From positions 1 through 64,000 of the forward strand of contig NYMS01000011.1 in the NCBI GenBank assembly GCA_002529455.1: DNA of 64,000 nt, read 5' to 3'. The translations under genes and the position numbers were made by a program. The notes under the pieces are model-generated. The model did no database searches, had not been told where the DNA came from, and worked only from the letters and a program-made list of their open reading frames with translations. The DNA is from Glycomyces fuscus. Lineage in GTDB: Bacteria; Actinomycetota; Actinomycetes; Streptosporangiales; Streptosporangiaceae. The first letter of the stretch is position 1. Each line of letters opens with the position of its first letter. Of the stretch, positions 9,216-18,356 are shown in pieces.

Positions 9216-9236
9216 TGTGGATAACTCTGTGGAAAA
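9216..9236. other. DnaA-box-like pair
   Basis: TGTGGATAA at 9216-9224 is the reverse complement of the classical box TTATCCACA. TGTGGAAAA at 9228-9236 is a near match in the same orientation. Both lie in the gene-free gap between rhomboid and crgA. Confidence 0.45.
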
Positions 9237-9341
9237 CCTGTGTTCTTGCTGTTCAGGCGGGTGCGGGCATGCCTGTGGAGGAAACACCGGAGGAAGGGGC
9301 CCGCGGTCGCCGCCGGGCGATCCGACCGTCCGGCCGAGGGG

Positions 9342-9596
9342 TCAGTGCCAGCGCGTGGACAGGATGACGGCCACGATGATGCCGCTGAAGCCGATCAGCA
9401 GGTTCCAGTTCTGCCAGTCCTGCATGTAGGGGATCTGGCTGCCCGCGATGTAGTAGACGGCGATCCACAGGATGCCCAGCGTGAAGAAGCCGAGCATGGC
9501 CGGTGCCAGCCAGCGCGGACTGACCTTGGGCTTCTCCTTCGAAGGAGGCGGCGTGTAGACGGCCTTCTTCTTGCGATCGCTGCGGGACTTGGGCAC
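9342..9596 (-). CDS. crgA: Cell division protein CrgA
   Basis: 84 aa, GTG start. A basic N-terminus (PKSRSDRKKKAVYTPPPS) is followed by two membrane helices (about residues 33-52 and 65-80) and the conserved ILSTRWH-like C-terminus. This matches CrgA/UPF0233, an actinobacterial septum protein that interacts with FtsZ, FtsQ, FtsI and PBPs and coordinates division with cell-wall synthesis. Its position beside the kinase/PBP operon is the classical one. The spacer 9597-9936 holds no gene, only the pknB terminator. Confidence 0.95.
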   Translation of the reverse strand: MPKSRSDRKKKAVYTPPPSKEKPKVSPRWLAPAMLGFFTLGILWIAVYYIAGSQIPYMQDWQNWNLLIGFSGIIVAVILSTRWH

Positions 9597-9864
9597 GGTC
9601 GCTGCTCCAGTACGTGGGGCGGGTTCCTGAACGAGAACACAGTCTACGCCCCGGGGGGAGCCCCCGTCACCGGCGGGACGCACCGGATCCGCTCCCGGTC
9701 CCGCGGGCAACGGCCCGGACCCCCTCCGGCGCCCCCCGCGAACGCCCGGTCCGCGCCCTCCTGCCGAGGGGGACCGGCACCCCACGGCGGGCCGTCCCCC
9801 GTGCCGACGAGGGCGAACCCCTGCTCCCCGGACCGCTTCCGCGCACCGGGGACAGCCCCACGAC

Positions 9865-9894
9865 GGGCGGCCCGCACACGGCGGCGGGCCGCCC
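9865..9894. terminator. Terminator downstream of pknB
   Basis: An 11-bp perfect stem, GGGCGGCCCGC (9865-9875) with its complement at 9884-9894 and an 8-base loop, about 40 bases after the pknB stop on the minus strand. It is positioned to end the leftward cell-wall operon. Confidence 0.65.
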
Positions 9895-9936
9895 CGTGCT
9901 GTCGCACGGAACGGCCCGCCCGTCGCTTCCGGTCCC

Positions 9937-11772
9937 TCAGTCCCTGCGGACGGAGGGGAACTCGAAGCCGTTCTCACCGTCGGGAGGGCTCTCTCCCCCG
10001 TCCTCACCGTCGGGAGGGCTCTCCCCGCCCCCGTCGGGAGGGGACTCGCCCCCGTCGTCGCCGGGCGGCGGCTCCTGCGTGGCCGGTTCGGTCGCGAGCA
10101 CGACGTTCACCGTGCTCCCGGGCGCCACGCTCTGCCCCGATCCGGGGTCCTGCCGGATGACCGTGCCGACCGGGCCCTCGGCGCTCGCCTCCTCGCTGAA
10201 GGAGGCGCTCAGGTCCCTCTGAGCCAGGGCGGACTCCGCGCCCTCCCGGGTCATGCCGACCAGGTCGGGCACCTGCACCTGGTTGGGGCCGGAGGAGACC
10301 AGCAGCGTGATCTCGGTGTCCGGGGCGACCGACTCCCCCGCGGAGGGGTCGGTGCCGATCGCCTGGCCCTCGGGCACGCTGTCGTCGGCCCGCGGCTCGG
10401 AGCTGACGTTCTCGAAGCCCGCGTCGTTGAGCGTGCTGGTCGCCTCGGACTCGGACTGGCCCTCCACGGAGGGGATCTCCATGGCGTCCGGGCCGCTGGA
10501 GACGTACAGGACGATCTCCTCGTCCACCGGGACCTCGTCACCGGCGGGCGGGTCGGTCTCGATGACCTGCCCCTCCTCGACGTCCTCGCTCGCCTGCTGC
10601 TCCTGCCTGACGTTGTCGAAGTTCGCCTCACCGAGGGTGGTCTGGGCCTCCGCGACGGTGGACCCCGCCACGTCCGGCACCGTGGAGGTCTCCGTCCCGG
10701 GGTTCCCCCCCATCCTCAACAGCACGAACACCAGGATCAGGGAGGCGATCACTCCGACGCCGAGCAGGACCCACAGGGCGGTCTTCCCGCGGTCGCTCTT
10801 GCCGCGGTCGTCGTAGCGGTCGTCGTAGTCGTCGTCGTAGTCGTCGTAGTCGTCGTACCGGTCGGCGGGCGCGGGCGGCATCGCCGTGGTGGCACCGGCG
10901 GCCGCCATGGCCATGGTGCCCGCCTGGGTGGGCATCCCCGCCAGGCCGCGCTGGATGTCCGCGCGCATCTCGGCCGCGTTCTGGTACCGCTCCTCGCGGT
11001 TCTTGGTCATCGCCCGGAGGGTGACGTCCTCCAGCCAGTCGGGGATCTGGGGGTCGATCTCGCTCGGCGGGATCGGCTCCTCGCGCACGTGCTGGTAGGC
11101 GATCGAGACGGGCGAGTCGCCGGTGAACGGCGGACGGCCGGTGAGGAGCTCGTAGAGCACGCAGCCCGTGGAGTAGATGTCGCTGCGCGGGTCCACCCGC
11201 TCGCCGCGCGCCTGCTCCGGGGACAGGTACTGGGCGGTGCCGATGACCTGGGAGGCCTGCGTCATCGTCGCCTGGTTGTCGTCCATGGACCGGGCGATGC
11301 CGAAGTCCATCACCTTGACGTCGGCGTTGCGGGTCAGCATCACGTTGGCGGGCTTGATGTCGCGGTGGACGATCCCGTTGTCGTGGCTGTACTCCAGTGC
11401 CTTGAGGATGCCGTCGACCAGCTCCGCCGAGCGCTCCGGCAGCAGGCGGCGGTCGTCGTCCAGCAGCTCCTTGAGGGTCCGCCCGTCCACGTACTCCATG
11501 ACGATGTAGGGGATGGACACCCCGTCGACCATGTCCTCGCCGGTGTCGTACACCGCGATGATGGCCGGGTGGTTGAGGGAGGCGGCGGACTGCGCCTCAC
11601 GTCTGAACCTGGCCTGGAACACGTGGTCGCGGGCCATGTCGTGTCGGAGGGTCTTGACCGCTACGAGCCGGTCGAGACGTAGGTCGCGTGCGCGGTGGAC
11701 CTCGGCCATGCCGCCGCGCCCGACGATGGTGTCGAGCTCGTAGCGTCCGCCAAGGAGCCGGGGCTGGGACAT
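9937..11772 (-). CDS. pknB: Serine/threonine kinase PknB with PASTA repeats
   Basis: 611 aa receptor kinase. The cytoplasmic kinase domain (about 11-275) has the Gly loop GRGGMAEV, catalytic Lys40 (VAVKTL), HRDIKPANV, DFGIA and SPEQA. A juxtamembrane segment follows with an Asp/Tyr-rich run (DYDDYDDDYDD), then one membrane helix (about 333-355) and three extracellular PASTA domains that bind muropeptides or lipid II. The end is a low-complexity tail with three GGESPPDG-like units. PknB phosphorylates division and wall-synthesis factors and is opposed by PstP, encoded upstream in the same cluster. Three PASTA units rather than the four of mycobacterial PknB, plus the tail, are lineage features. 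It lies 76 bases after pknA. Confidence 0.97.
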   Translation of the reverse strand: MSQPRLLGGRYELDTIVGRGGMAEVHRARDLRLDRLVAVKTLRHDMARDHVFQARFRREAQSAASLNHPAIIAVYDTGEDMVDGVSIPYIVMEYVDGRTLKELLDDDRRLLPERSAELVDGILKALEYSHDNGIVHRDIKPANVMLTRNADVKVMDFGIARSMDDNQATMTQASQVIGTAQYLSPEQARGERVDPRSDIYSTGCVLYELLTGRPPFTGDSPVSIAYQHVREEPIPPSEIDPQIPDWLEDVTLRAMTKNREERYQNAAEMRADIQRGLAGMPTQAGTMAMAAAGATTAMPPAPADRYDDYDDYDDDYDDRYDDRGKSDRGKTALWVLLGVGVIASLILVFVLLRMGGNPGTETSTVPDVAGSTVAEAQTTLGEANFDNVRQEQQASEDVEEGQVIETDPPAGDEVPVDEEIVLYVSSGPDAMEIPSVEGQSESEATSTLNDAGFENVSSEPRADDSVPEGQAIGTDPSAGESVAPDTEITLLVSSGPNQVQVPDLVGMTREGAESALAQRDLSASFSEEASAEGPVGTVIRQDPGSGQSVAPGSTVNVVLATEPATQEPPPGDDGGESPPDGGGESPPDGEDGGESPPDGENGFEFPSVRRD

Positions 11773-11848
11773 GTCGTGTACTGATCCTCGTGTCTTCCGG
11801 AGGCCGCCCGCGGGCCGCCGCCTACCCTGAACGTCTCTCGCTCATGGT

Positions 11849-13375
11849 CTAGGGTGTGGTGCCTTCTTCGCCTTCTCCGTTGCCGCCGCCGCCGCTGCCG
11901 CCGCCCTCGCCGCCGCCGTTGCCGCCGCCGTTGTTGCCCCCGCCGGTCTCCGGCGGAGGCTCCTGGCCGGGGCCGCCCGCACCGGGGTCGGGCGGAGGGC
12001 TCTGGCCGCCCTCGGAGTCGTCGTTCTCGCCGTCATCGGGGGAGTCGCTCTCCTGGGCGTCCTCTTCCGGGGGCGGGCTCTGGGTCTCCACGGGGTTCTG
12101 CGGCTCCGAGCCCCAGCCGGTGCCGCCCTCCGGGACCGCGGGGTCGTCCGCCGGGGCGGTGTCCGCGGGCTCCTCCGTCTCCTCCGGGGAGAAGGAGGGG
12201 CTCGTCGCCGGGGGCTCGATGGTGTCGCGTATGTTGTTCGCCTCGGAGCCTTCCCCGTTCCCTCGCAGGAATCCGGCCACCAGCGCGGCCGCGATGATGA
12301 TCGCCGCGGCGACCGCCGCCAGGACCACGGGCATGCTGACGCGGCTGCGCCGCTCCGCCGCCCCGGCCAGCCTAGCCGACCCGTTCTCCTGGCCGGCGAT
12401 GGTGGTCGGCTGTCCTCCGGTCCGGTACGCCGCCGCACCCGAGCCGGGGCCGGTGACCGCTCCCACCACCGCGGTCTGGGCCATGCCCTGGAACCCCGTG
12501 GAGGGCGTCGGCGGACCGGTCCCGGCGTTGGAGCGGATCACCGCGGCCGCGTGCGCGACCTCGCTGGCCGACGCGGGCCGCTCCTCGGGATCCTTCAGCA
12601 GCAGCGAGGACACCAGGTGCTCGACGTCCGCGGGCACGTCGTCGGGTAGTTCCGGCGGCTCCTCGCGGGTGTGCGCCAACGCCAGTGCCACCGGGGTGTC
12701 GCCGGTGAACGGCGGTGTCCCGGCCAGGCACTCGTAGGCCACCACGCCGAGGGCGTACAGGTCCGAGGAGGAGGTCGCGGGCCTGCCCGACGCCTGCTCT
12801 GGGGAGATGTACTGGGCGGTTCCCATGACCATGCCGGTCTGGGTGAGGGTGACCGACATGTCGCCGCGGGCGATGCCGAAGTCGGTCAGCTTGAGCTGGC
12901 CGTCCGGGGTGACCAGCAGGTTGCCCGGCTTGATGTCGCGGTGCACCACGCCGCGCGCGTGCGCGGCGGCCAGGGCCTTGGCCGCCTGGTAGACGAAGTC
13001 CAGGGTCTGGTCCGCGCTGAGGTGGCCCTGCTCGCGCAGGACCTGGGAGAGGGGTTCGCCGACCACGAGCTCCATGATCAGGAAGGCGCGGCCGTCCTCC
13101 TCACCGTAGTCGTAGACCTGGGCGATCCCGGGGTGGGAGAGGCCAGCGGTGATCCGGCCCTCGGTGCGGAACCGCTCCCTGGCCGTCGGCTCGGCCATCT
13201 GGGAGGGGTGCAGCAGCTTCACCGCGACGGGCCGGTTGAGCAGGGTGTCGGCGGCCTTCCAGACCGTACCCATGCCACCGGAGCCCACCTGCTCCTCCAG
13301 GCGGTAACGGTCGCTCAGAACGGTCCCGGTGAGGTCACCGGGACCGTTCTGGGAAGACGGTTCGTAGGCGCTCAC
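11849..13375 (-). CDS. pknA: Serine/threonine kinase PknA
   Basis: 508 aa. The kinase domain (about 24-285) has GSGGMGTVW, VAVKLL, HRDIKPGNLL, DFGIA and SPEQA, so all catalytic residues are present. A proline/alanine linker and one membrane helix (MPVVLAAVAAAIIIAAALVA) lead into an acidic Ser/Pro/Glu-rich outer segment, ending in a glycine-rich tail with an asparagine/glycine repeat. No PASTA domain is present, which separates PknA from PknB. PknA controls growth and septation through substrates such as FhaB, FtsZ and Wag31. The GTG start overlaps the pbpA stop by one base, so translation is coupled. Confidence 0.95.
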   Translation of the reverse strand: MSAYEPSSQNGPGDLTGTVLSDRYRLEEQVGSGGMGTVWKAADTLLNRPVAVKLLHPSQMAEPTARERFRTEGRITAGLSHPGIAQVYDYGEEDGRAFLIMELVVGEPLSQVLREQGHLSADQTLDFVYQAAKALAAAHARGVVHRDIKPGNLLVTPDGQLKLTDFGIARGDMSVTLTQTGMVMGTAQYISPEQASGRPATSSSDLYALGVVAYECLAGTPPFTGDTPVALALAHTREEPPELPDDVPADVEHLVSSLLLKDPEERPASASEVAHAAAVIRSNAGTGPPTPSTGFQGMAQTAVVGAVTGPGSGAAAYRTGGQPTTIAGQENGSARLAGAAERRSRVSMPVVLAAVAAAIIIAAALVAGFLRGNGEGSEANNIRDTIEPPATSPSFSPEETEEPADTAPADDPAVPEGGTGWGSEPQNPVETQSPPPEEDAQESDSPDDGENDDSEGGQSPPPDPGAGGPGQEPPPETGGGNNGGGNGGGEGGGSGGGGNGEGEEGTTP

Positions 13376-14829
13376 TACAGAACCACTGCCTCCATCATCT
13401 GACGGGCGATCGGAGCGGCGATCTCTCCGCCGCTGCTGCCACCGAACTCGACCACGACCGCGACCGCGATCTGCGGGTCGTCCGCCGGGGCGAAGCCGAT
13501 GAACCAGTTGTGGGTGGGGCTGTCCGGGCCGGTCTCCGCGGTACCGGTCTTGCCCGCGACCTCCATACCGGAGATGGCCGCGTTGGTACCCGAGCCGCCC
13601 GGCCCGGTGACCAGGGTCATCATCTCGGTGAGGTCCGCGGCCGTGCTGGCGCTGACCGCCTGGGAGTAGCTCTCCGGGCTGGTCTGGGTGACCACGGACA
13701 GGTCCGAGTCGCGCACGGTTGCCACCGAGTACGGCTTCATGACCTCACCCGAGTTGGCCACGCCCGCGGCGACCATCGCCATCTGCAGCGGGGTCGCCTG
13801 CACGTTGGACTGGCCGATGCCGGCGCGGCCCAGGATGTTGCGGTCGGTCTCCGGCGGGGCGCTGCTCGGGATCACCGACAGCGGGACGTTCAGCTCCTCC
13901 TCGCGGTTGAACCCGAACGCGGTGGCCTGCTCCGACAGGGCCTCGCCCCCCATCTCGATCGCCCAGTTGGCCATCGAGGTGTTGCAGGAGATCTGGATCG
14001 AGTGCGCCAGCGTGTCGGGCTGGCCGCCGTTGCAGGTGCCGCCCGGGGTGGCGTTGGGCAGTTGCCCGCCCAGCTCCAGCACGTCGGGCGCCTCCTGGGT
14101 GCTCTCCGGGGTGGCGTCCAGGTGCTCCATGGCCGCCGCGGCGGTCACCACCTTGAACGTCGAGCCCGGCGGGTAGAACTCGTGGAGGGCGCGGTTGAGC
14201 AGCGGCTGGCGCGGGTCGTTCTCCAGCTCCGTGTAGTTGGCCACGGCCGTCCCGGTGTCGGTGATGCTGACGACCTCGTTGGCGTCGTAGGACGGGTAGG
14301 ACACCGCGCCCAGGATCGCCCCCGTACTGGGGTCGAGCGCCACGGCCGCGCCGTTCTTGTCCCCCAGCTGCTGGAAGCCCTCGTAGGCCGCCCGCTGCAC
14401 CTCCGGGTCCAGCGTCAGCTGGACCTGGGCGCCCTCGGGCTCGCGGCCGGTGATGATGTCGCGGAAGTTGCGCACCGCCAGCCGGTCGTCGCTGCCGTCG
14501 AGCAGCGCGTTCTCGGTGAGCTCGATGCCCGAGGCGCCGTAGGTGCGGAAGGAGCCGACGATCGGCGTGTACAGACCGCCGCCCTCGTACATGCGCTGGT
14601 AGCGCTCGGGCTCGCCCTCGTCGGCGATGTTCTCCGAGTAGGCCACGTTCTCGTCCGCGACCAGGATGGGCCCGCGGGCCTCGCTCAGGCGTTCGCTGAA
14701 CTGGCGCCGGTTGAGCGGGTCCTCCTTGATGGCCTGCGCCTGGAAGCCCTGGAGCCAGGTGACGTTGGCCATCAGCACCAGGAGCAGGAGGAACGAGAAG
14801 ATGCTGAGCCTGCGGATCGGTGTGTTCAT
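13375..14829 (-). CDS. pbpA: Penicillin-binding protein 2 (PbpA), transpeptidase
   Basis: 484 aa class B PBP that cross-links peptidoglycan at the outer membrane face. An N-terminal signal anchor (about 8-28) is followed by a dimerisation region and a transpeptidase domain. Its active-site serine is in YPPGSTFKVV (SxxK), the second motif is SCNTSMANWA (SxN), and the third is GKTGTAE (KTG). The ATG at 14827-14829 overlaps the rodA stop by four bases (ATGA). The longer frame upstream is the shadow of rodA. PbpA works with the adjacent RodA glycosyltransferase and is a known kinase target in mycobacteria. Confidence 0.96.
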   Translation of the reverse strand: MNTPIRRLSIFSFLLLLVLMANVTWLQGFQAQAIKEDPLNRRQFSERLSEARGPILVADENVAYSENIADEGEPERYQRMYEGGGLYTPIVGSFRTYGASGIELTENALLDGSDDRLAVRNFRDIITGREPEGAQVQLTLDPEVQRAAYEGFQQLGDKNGAAVALDPSTGAILGAVSYPSYDANEVVSITDTGTAVANYTELENDPRQPLLNRALHEFYPPGSTFKVVTAAAAMEHLDATPESTQEAPDVLELGGQLPNATPGGTCNGGQPDTLAHSIQISCNTSMANWAIEMGGEALSEQATAFGFNREEELNVPLSVIPSSAPPETDRNILGRAGIGQSNVQATPLQMAMVAAGVANSGEVMKPYSVATVRDSDLSVVTQTSPESYSQAVSASTAADLTEMMTLVTGPGGSGTNAAISGMEVAGKTGTAETGPDSPTHNWFIGFAPADDPQIAVAVVVEFGGSSGGEIAAPIARQMMEAVVL

Positions 14830-16235
14830 CGTCGGATCACCTGTGTCGCGCCCTCGTCCTGGATGGCCTGCGGTGCGGGGCGGCGTGCGTTGTCGCTGAT
14901 GCGGAGCAGGATGCCCATCATGATCCAGCTTGCCATCAGTGCGGAACCGCCCGCCGCCATGAAGGGTGTCGTGGAACCGGTCAGCGGGATGACCCTGGTC
15001 AGACCGCCCAGGACGATGAAGACCTGGTAGGCCAGGAGGAAGGCGACACCGCTGGCCAGCAGCTTGTTGAACGCCCCGGTGGCCGCGAGCGCCATGCGCA
15101 TGCCGCGCTCCACCAGCAGGCCGAGCACCATGAGGATGGCGAGCAGGCCCGTCAGGCCCAGCTCCTCGCCGATCGTGGCGAGGATGAGGTCGCTGTCGGC
15201 GGCGAAGGTGCTGTACAGCTCCCCCGCGCCGAGGCCGGTGCCGAAGAGGCCGCCGTAGGCCATGCCCACCAGCCCCTCCACCAGCTGCGCGCTGCCGCCG
15301 ACCGCGTCGTAGACCTCCTGGTCGAAGGCGTTGAGCCAGATGTTGACGCGGGCCCGGACGTGCCAGAAGAGCAGGTAGGCCACCGACGCCCCGGCGGCGA
15401 ACAGGACCAGTCCGATGGTCACCCACGAGGAGCGCTGGGTGGCCACGTACAGCATCGCCAGGAAGGTGCCGAAGAGCAGCAGCGAGGTGCCCAGGTCGCG
15501 CAGGAGCACCAGCATGCCGATGGCCAGCACCCAGCCGACCAGGATCGGCGCGAGGTCGCGCGCGCGGGGCAGTTCGATGAGGGTGAAGCGGCCGACCTTG
15601 ATGGGCTTGCCGACGATCTGCAGGACCTGGCGTTTGCTCATCAGGTAGGACGCCAGGAAGATCACCAGGGCGATCTTGGCGAACTCCGAGGGCTGCATGG
15701 TGAAGGGCCCGATGCCGATCCACAGCCGGGCGCCGTACACCTCCTGGCCCAGGCCCGGGATGGCCGGGAGCGCGAGCAGGACGATCGCGACCAGGCCGCT
15801 GACGTAGGTGTAGCGCTGGAGGACGCGCGGGTCCTTGAGGAAGATGATGATGAGGAAGCACAGGACCAGGCCGACCGCCGTCCACATCAGCTGCGAACCG
15901 ACCCCGGCGCGCTCGATGTCCTCGGCCTCGCCCGCCTGGATCCGCCAGATCATCGCCACGCCGATCCCGTTGAGGAAGAGCGTGCAGGGCAGGATCAGCG
16001 GGTCGGCGTAGGGAGCCACGAAGCGCATCGCCACGTGCGCGGCGGCCGACAGGGCGGCGAAGGTCAGGCCCACCGTCCACATCGCGGCGGGGACCTGGCC
16101 GTTGAGGTTGACGCCCGCGATCGCGATGCCCGCCATGGTGATGCCGATGGCGAAGAGGATGAGGACCAGTTCGGCGTTGCGCCGTTTGACCGGGGGTAGC
16201 GCGGTCGGCGCCTCGGGCTCGGAAACCTTACTCAC
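14826..16235 (-). CDS. rodA: RodA/FtsW-type SEDS peptidoglycan polymerase
   Basis: 469 aa integral membrane protein with about twelve predicted helices. SEDS signatures are present: GARLWIGIGPFTMQPSEFAK, RDLGTSLLLFGTFLAMLY and the late IPLTGSTTPFMAAGGSAL loop. SEDS proteins polymerise lipid II glycan strands with a partner class B PBP, here PbpA immediately downstream. GTG start six bases after pstP. RodA rather than FtsW is inferred from the pairing with pbpA and the absence of murG, mur or ftsQ genes nearby. Confidence 0.94.
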   Translation of the reverse strand: MSKVSEPEAPTALPPVKRRNAELVLILFAIGITMAGIAIAGVNLNGQVPAAMWTVGLTFAALSAAAHVAMRFVAPYADPLILPCTLFLNGIGVAMIWRIQAGEAEDIERAGVGSQLMWTAVGLVLCFLIIIFLKDPRVLQRYTYVSGLVAIVLLALPAIPGLGQEVYGARLWIGIGPFTMQPSEFAKIALVIFLASYLMSKRQVLQIVGKPIKVGRFTLIELPRARDLAPILVGWVLAIGMLVLLRDLGTSLLLFGTFLAMLYVATQRSSWVTIGLVLFAAGASVAYLLFWHVRARVNIWLNAFDQEVYDAVGGSAQLVEGLVGMAYGGLFGTGLGAGELYSTFAADSDLILATIGEELGLTGLLAILMVLGLLVERGMRMALAATGAFNKLLASGVAFLLAYQVFIVLGGLTRVIPLTGSTTPFMAAGGSALMASWIMMGILLRISDNARRPAPQAIQDEGATQVIRR

Positions 16236-16241
16236 GCGGGA

Positions 16242-17591
16242 TCACCCGGACCCTTCCTCGGCCCGGGTCCCGGCCGCGCCCTGGTTGAGCATGTCCACGC
16301 TCGCCCGGGCGTCGTCCAGGCTCTCCGCGGGGAGGGTGTTCTCCACGGAGCCGCGGTCGGCCTCCGAGAGCGAGTCCAGGGCGATCCCGGTCTCCTCCAC
16401 CTCCTCCGACAGGCTGAAGCCCGCGATGTCGGTGTTGATGCCCTGGTAGATGCTGACGGTGTCCCCCGAGGGGGAGGGGCCCACGTAGTACTGGCTGTTC
16501 ACGTACCGGCTGCCGAAGTAGTAGGTGGCCCCCGCGACGACGGCGACCACGACCATGAAGACCAGCACCATCGGCCACCAGCGCCTGGGGCGGTACTCGG
16601 GTTCCGGACGTCCCCGCCGGTCGGCCGGCGGGGCCTGGTAGTCGTCGTAGTCGTCGTTGTAGGGCTCCTGGTAGGAGCCGTCCGCGGCGTAGGCGTCCGG
16701 GCCGGGTTCGTCCCGGACGGGGTCCATCTCCGCGGTGTCGCCGGATCCGCCGCGCAGCTCCTGCGCCCGTCTGGCGGGCGAGTCGTTGCCCCGGTCGCCG
16801 CTCTCGCGGCGCTGGTCGGCCGCGCCGACCACCTGGGCGGTGCGGGTGGGCCCCTCGCTGTCGGTCTCGGCCTCGATGACGTCGGCGACGACCGCGGTGA
16901 TGTTGTCCGGGCCTCCCCCGCGGATGGCCAGCTCGATGAGCTTCTTGGCCGCGCCGCGCGGGTCGGCCTCGGTGGCGAGGGTCTCGTGGATGGTCTTCTT
17001 GCTGACCACGCCGGAGAGCCCGTCGGAGCAGAGCAGGTAGCGGTCGCCCGCCTTGGCCTCGCTGATGGAGATGTCGGGGTCGACCGGGCTCTTGCCGTCC
17101 AGCGCGCGCAGGATGAGGGAGCGCTGCGGGTGGGTGGCCACCTCCTCCTCGGTGATCTTGCCCTCGTCCACCAGGGTCTGCACCAGGGTGTGGTCGTGGG
17201 TGATCTGCTCGAAGCGGGGGCCGCGCATGAGGTAGGCGCGGGAGTCGCCGATGTGGATGAGCGCCACCCGGGGGCCGGCCCAGAGCATGGCCGTCAGGGT
17301 GGTGCCCATGTTCTCCAGCTGCGGCTCCTCCATGATCCTGCGCGACAGGGAGGCGTTGGCCTGCTCGACGGCGCGCTGGAGCACCTCGGCCATCTCGTCG
17401 GACCGGGGCGGCTCGGAGTCGAGGCGGCGGATCGAGGAGATCGCGATGGAGCTGGCCACCTCGCCGCCGGCGTAACCGCCCATGCCGTCGGCGACCGCGA
17501 GGAGGTTCTGGCCGGCGTAGCCGGAGTCTTCGTTGCCTTCGCGGAGGCATCCTACGTCGGAGTACGCCGCGTATCGGAGAGCGATTGTCAT
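16242..17591 (-). CDS. pstP: PP2C-type Ser/Thr phosphatase PstP
   Basis: 449 aa. An N-terminal PP2C domain (about 1-240) has metal-binding aspartates in DVGCLREGNEDS, ADGMGGYAGGE, HIGDSRAYL and SDGLSGVV. An acidic linker, one membrane helix (MVLVFMVVVAVVAGATYYFG) and an extracytoplasmic tail follow. It removes phosphates from PknA/PknB and their targets. The ATG overlaps the fhaB stop (ATGA, 17588-17591). The outer domain is of unknown function, as in other actinobacterial PstP proteins. Confidence 0.96.
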   Translation of the reverse strand: MTIALRYAAYSDVGCLREGNEDSGYAGQNLLAVADGMGGYAGGEVASSIAISSIRRLDSEPPRSDEMAEVLQRAVEQANASLSRRIMEEPQLENMGTTLTAMLWAGPRVALIHIGDSRAYLMRGPRFEQITHDHTLVQTLVDEGKITEEEVATHPQRSLILRALDGKSPVDPDISISEAKAGDRYLLCSDGLSGVVSKKTIHETLATEADPRGAAKKLIELAIRGGGPDNITAVVADVIEAETDSEGPTRTAQVVGAADQRRESGDRGNDSPARRAQELRGGSGDTAEMDPVRDEPGPDAYAADGSYQEPYNDDYDDYQAPPADRRGRPEPEYRPRRWWPMVLVFMVVVAVVAGATYYFGSRYVNSQYYVGPSPSGDTVSIYQGINTDIAGFSLSEEVEETGIALDSLSEADRGSVENTLPAESLDDARASVDMLNQGAAGTRAEEGSG

Positions 17592-18097
17592 TTGCGCAGT
17601 TCCAGGACGGTTTTGCCGATACGGATGGGCTGACCCACCGTGATGGGCTGGGGGCGGTTCAGCTTCTGCTGGCCGAGGTAGGTGCCGTTCGTCGAGTTCA
17701 GGTCCTCCACGAACCAGCGGCCGTTGTCGGAGTAGACGCGCGCGTGGCGGCCGGACGCGTAGTCGTCGGTGATGACGAGCGTGGAGTCCGGGGCGCGTCC
17801 GATGAGGATGGGCTGCGAGGCGAGGTCGACGCTGGTGCCCTTGAGCGATCCCTGGGTCACGACCAGGGCGGTGGGCTCGTTGCGGCGGGGACGGGACTGC
17901 CGGGGCGGCCGGGAGGACGCCGACGAGTACGACGGGGAGGGGTCCCGGCGGGGGGCCGCGGAGCGGGACTTCTTCCGGGGCTTCTTCTTCTTGGCGCCGA
18001 AGAGGTCCGTGCGGATGACACCGATCGCGGTGAGGACGAACAGCCAAAGCCCCGCGAGATACACGATCTTGATCAGTATGAGGGTCAAGTTGGACAT
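17588..18097 (-). CDS. fhaB: FHA-domain protein FhaB (FipA)
   Basis: 169 aa from the ATG at 18095-18097. An N-terminal membrane helix (LTLILIKIVYLAGLWLFVLT) is followed by a basic linker (KKKKPRKKSR) and a C-terminal FHA domain with the phosphothreonine-binding residues GRAPDSTLVI, SGRHARVY and NSTNGTYL. FHA domains bind pThr peptides, so FhaB recruits partners phosphorylated by PknA/PknB to the division site. It is first in the block coupled to pstP. Between it and fhaA lie 258 bases holding the fhaA terminator. Confidence 0.94.
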   Translation of the reverse strand: MSNLTLILIKIVYLAGLWLFVLTAIGVIRTDLFGAKKKKPRKKSRSAAPRRDPSPSYSSASSRPPRQSRPRRNEPTALVVTQGSLKGTSVDLASQPILIGRAPDSTLVITDDYASGRHARVYSDNGRWFVEDLNSTNGTYLGQQKLNRPQPITVGQPIRIGKTVLELRK

Positions 18098-18320
18098 CGA
18101 ACTGCTCTTCAGCCCCTGTCGTGCTTCGGCCGGGATGGCGGTCATCGGCGCCGCCACCGTGTCTGCCCCACCTTCGTGTCGGTGAGTCTCGAGGTCGCTG
18201 GTCGCGGCCTTCGGCCGCGGCCATTGTGCCCGATCGGTCAGGTCTTCGCGGAGACTACCCTCCCGGCCGGATATCCGACAGCGGGCCTGAGCCCGGCCCG
18301 CTCCGGACCCTGTCAGACGC

Positions 18321-18352
18321 CCGTGGAACCGCGTTGGTTTTCGGTTCCACGG
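18321..18352. terminator. Terminator after fhaA
   Basis: A perfect 11-bp stem, CCGTGGAACCG (18321-18331) with CGGTTCCACGG (18342-18352) and a 10-base loop, immediately after the fhaA stop on the minus strand. It separates fhaA from the fhaB-pstP-rodA-pbpA-pknA-pknB transcript, at least partly. Confidence 0.75.
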
Positions 18353-18356
18353 GGCG

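Noticed and set aside
13375-16080. 901-residue frame spanning pbpA and rodA
   Set aside because: Only its C-terminal part (from 14829) is pbpA; the rest reads through rodA in the wrong frame with no domain signal.
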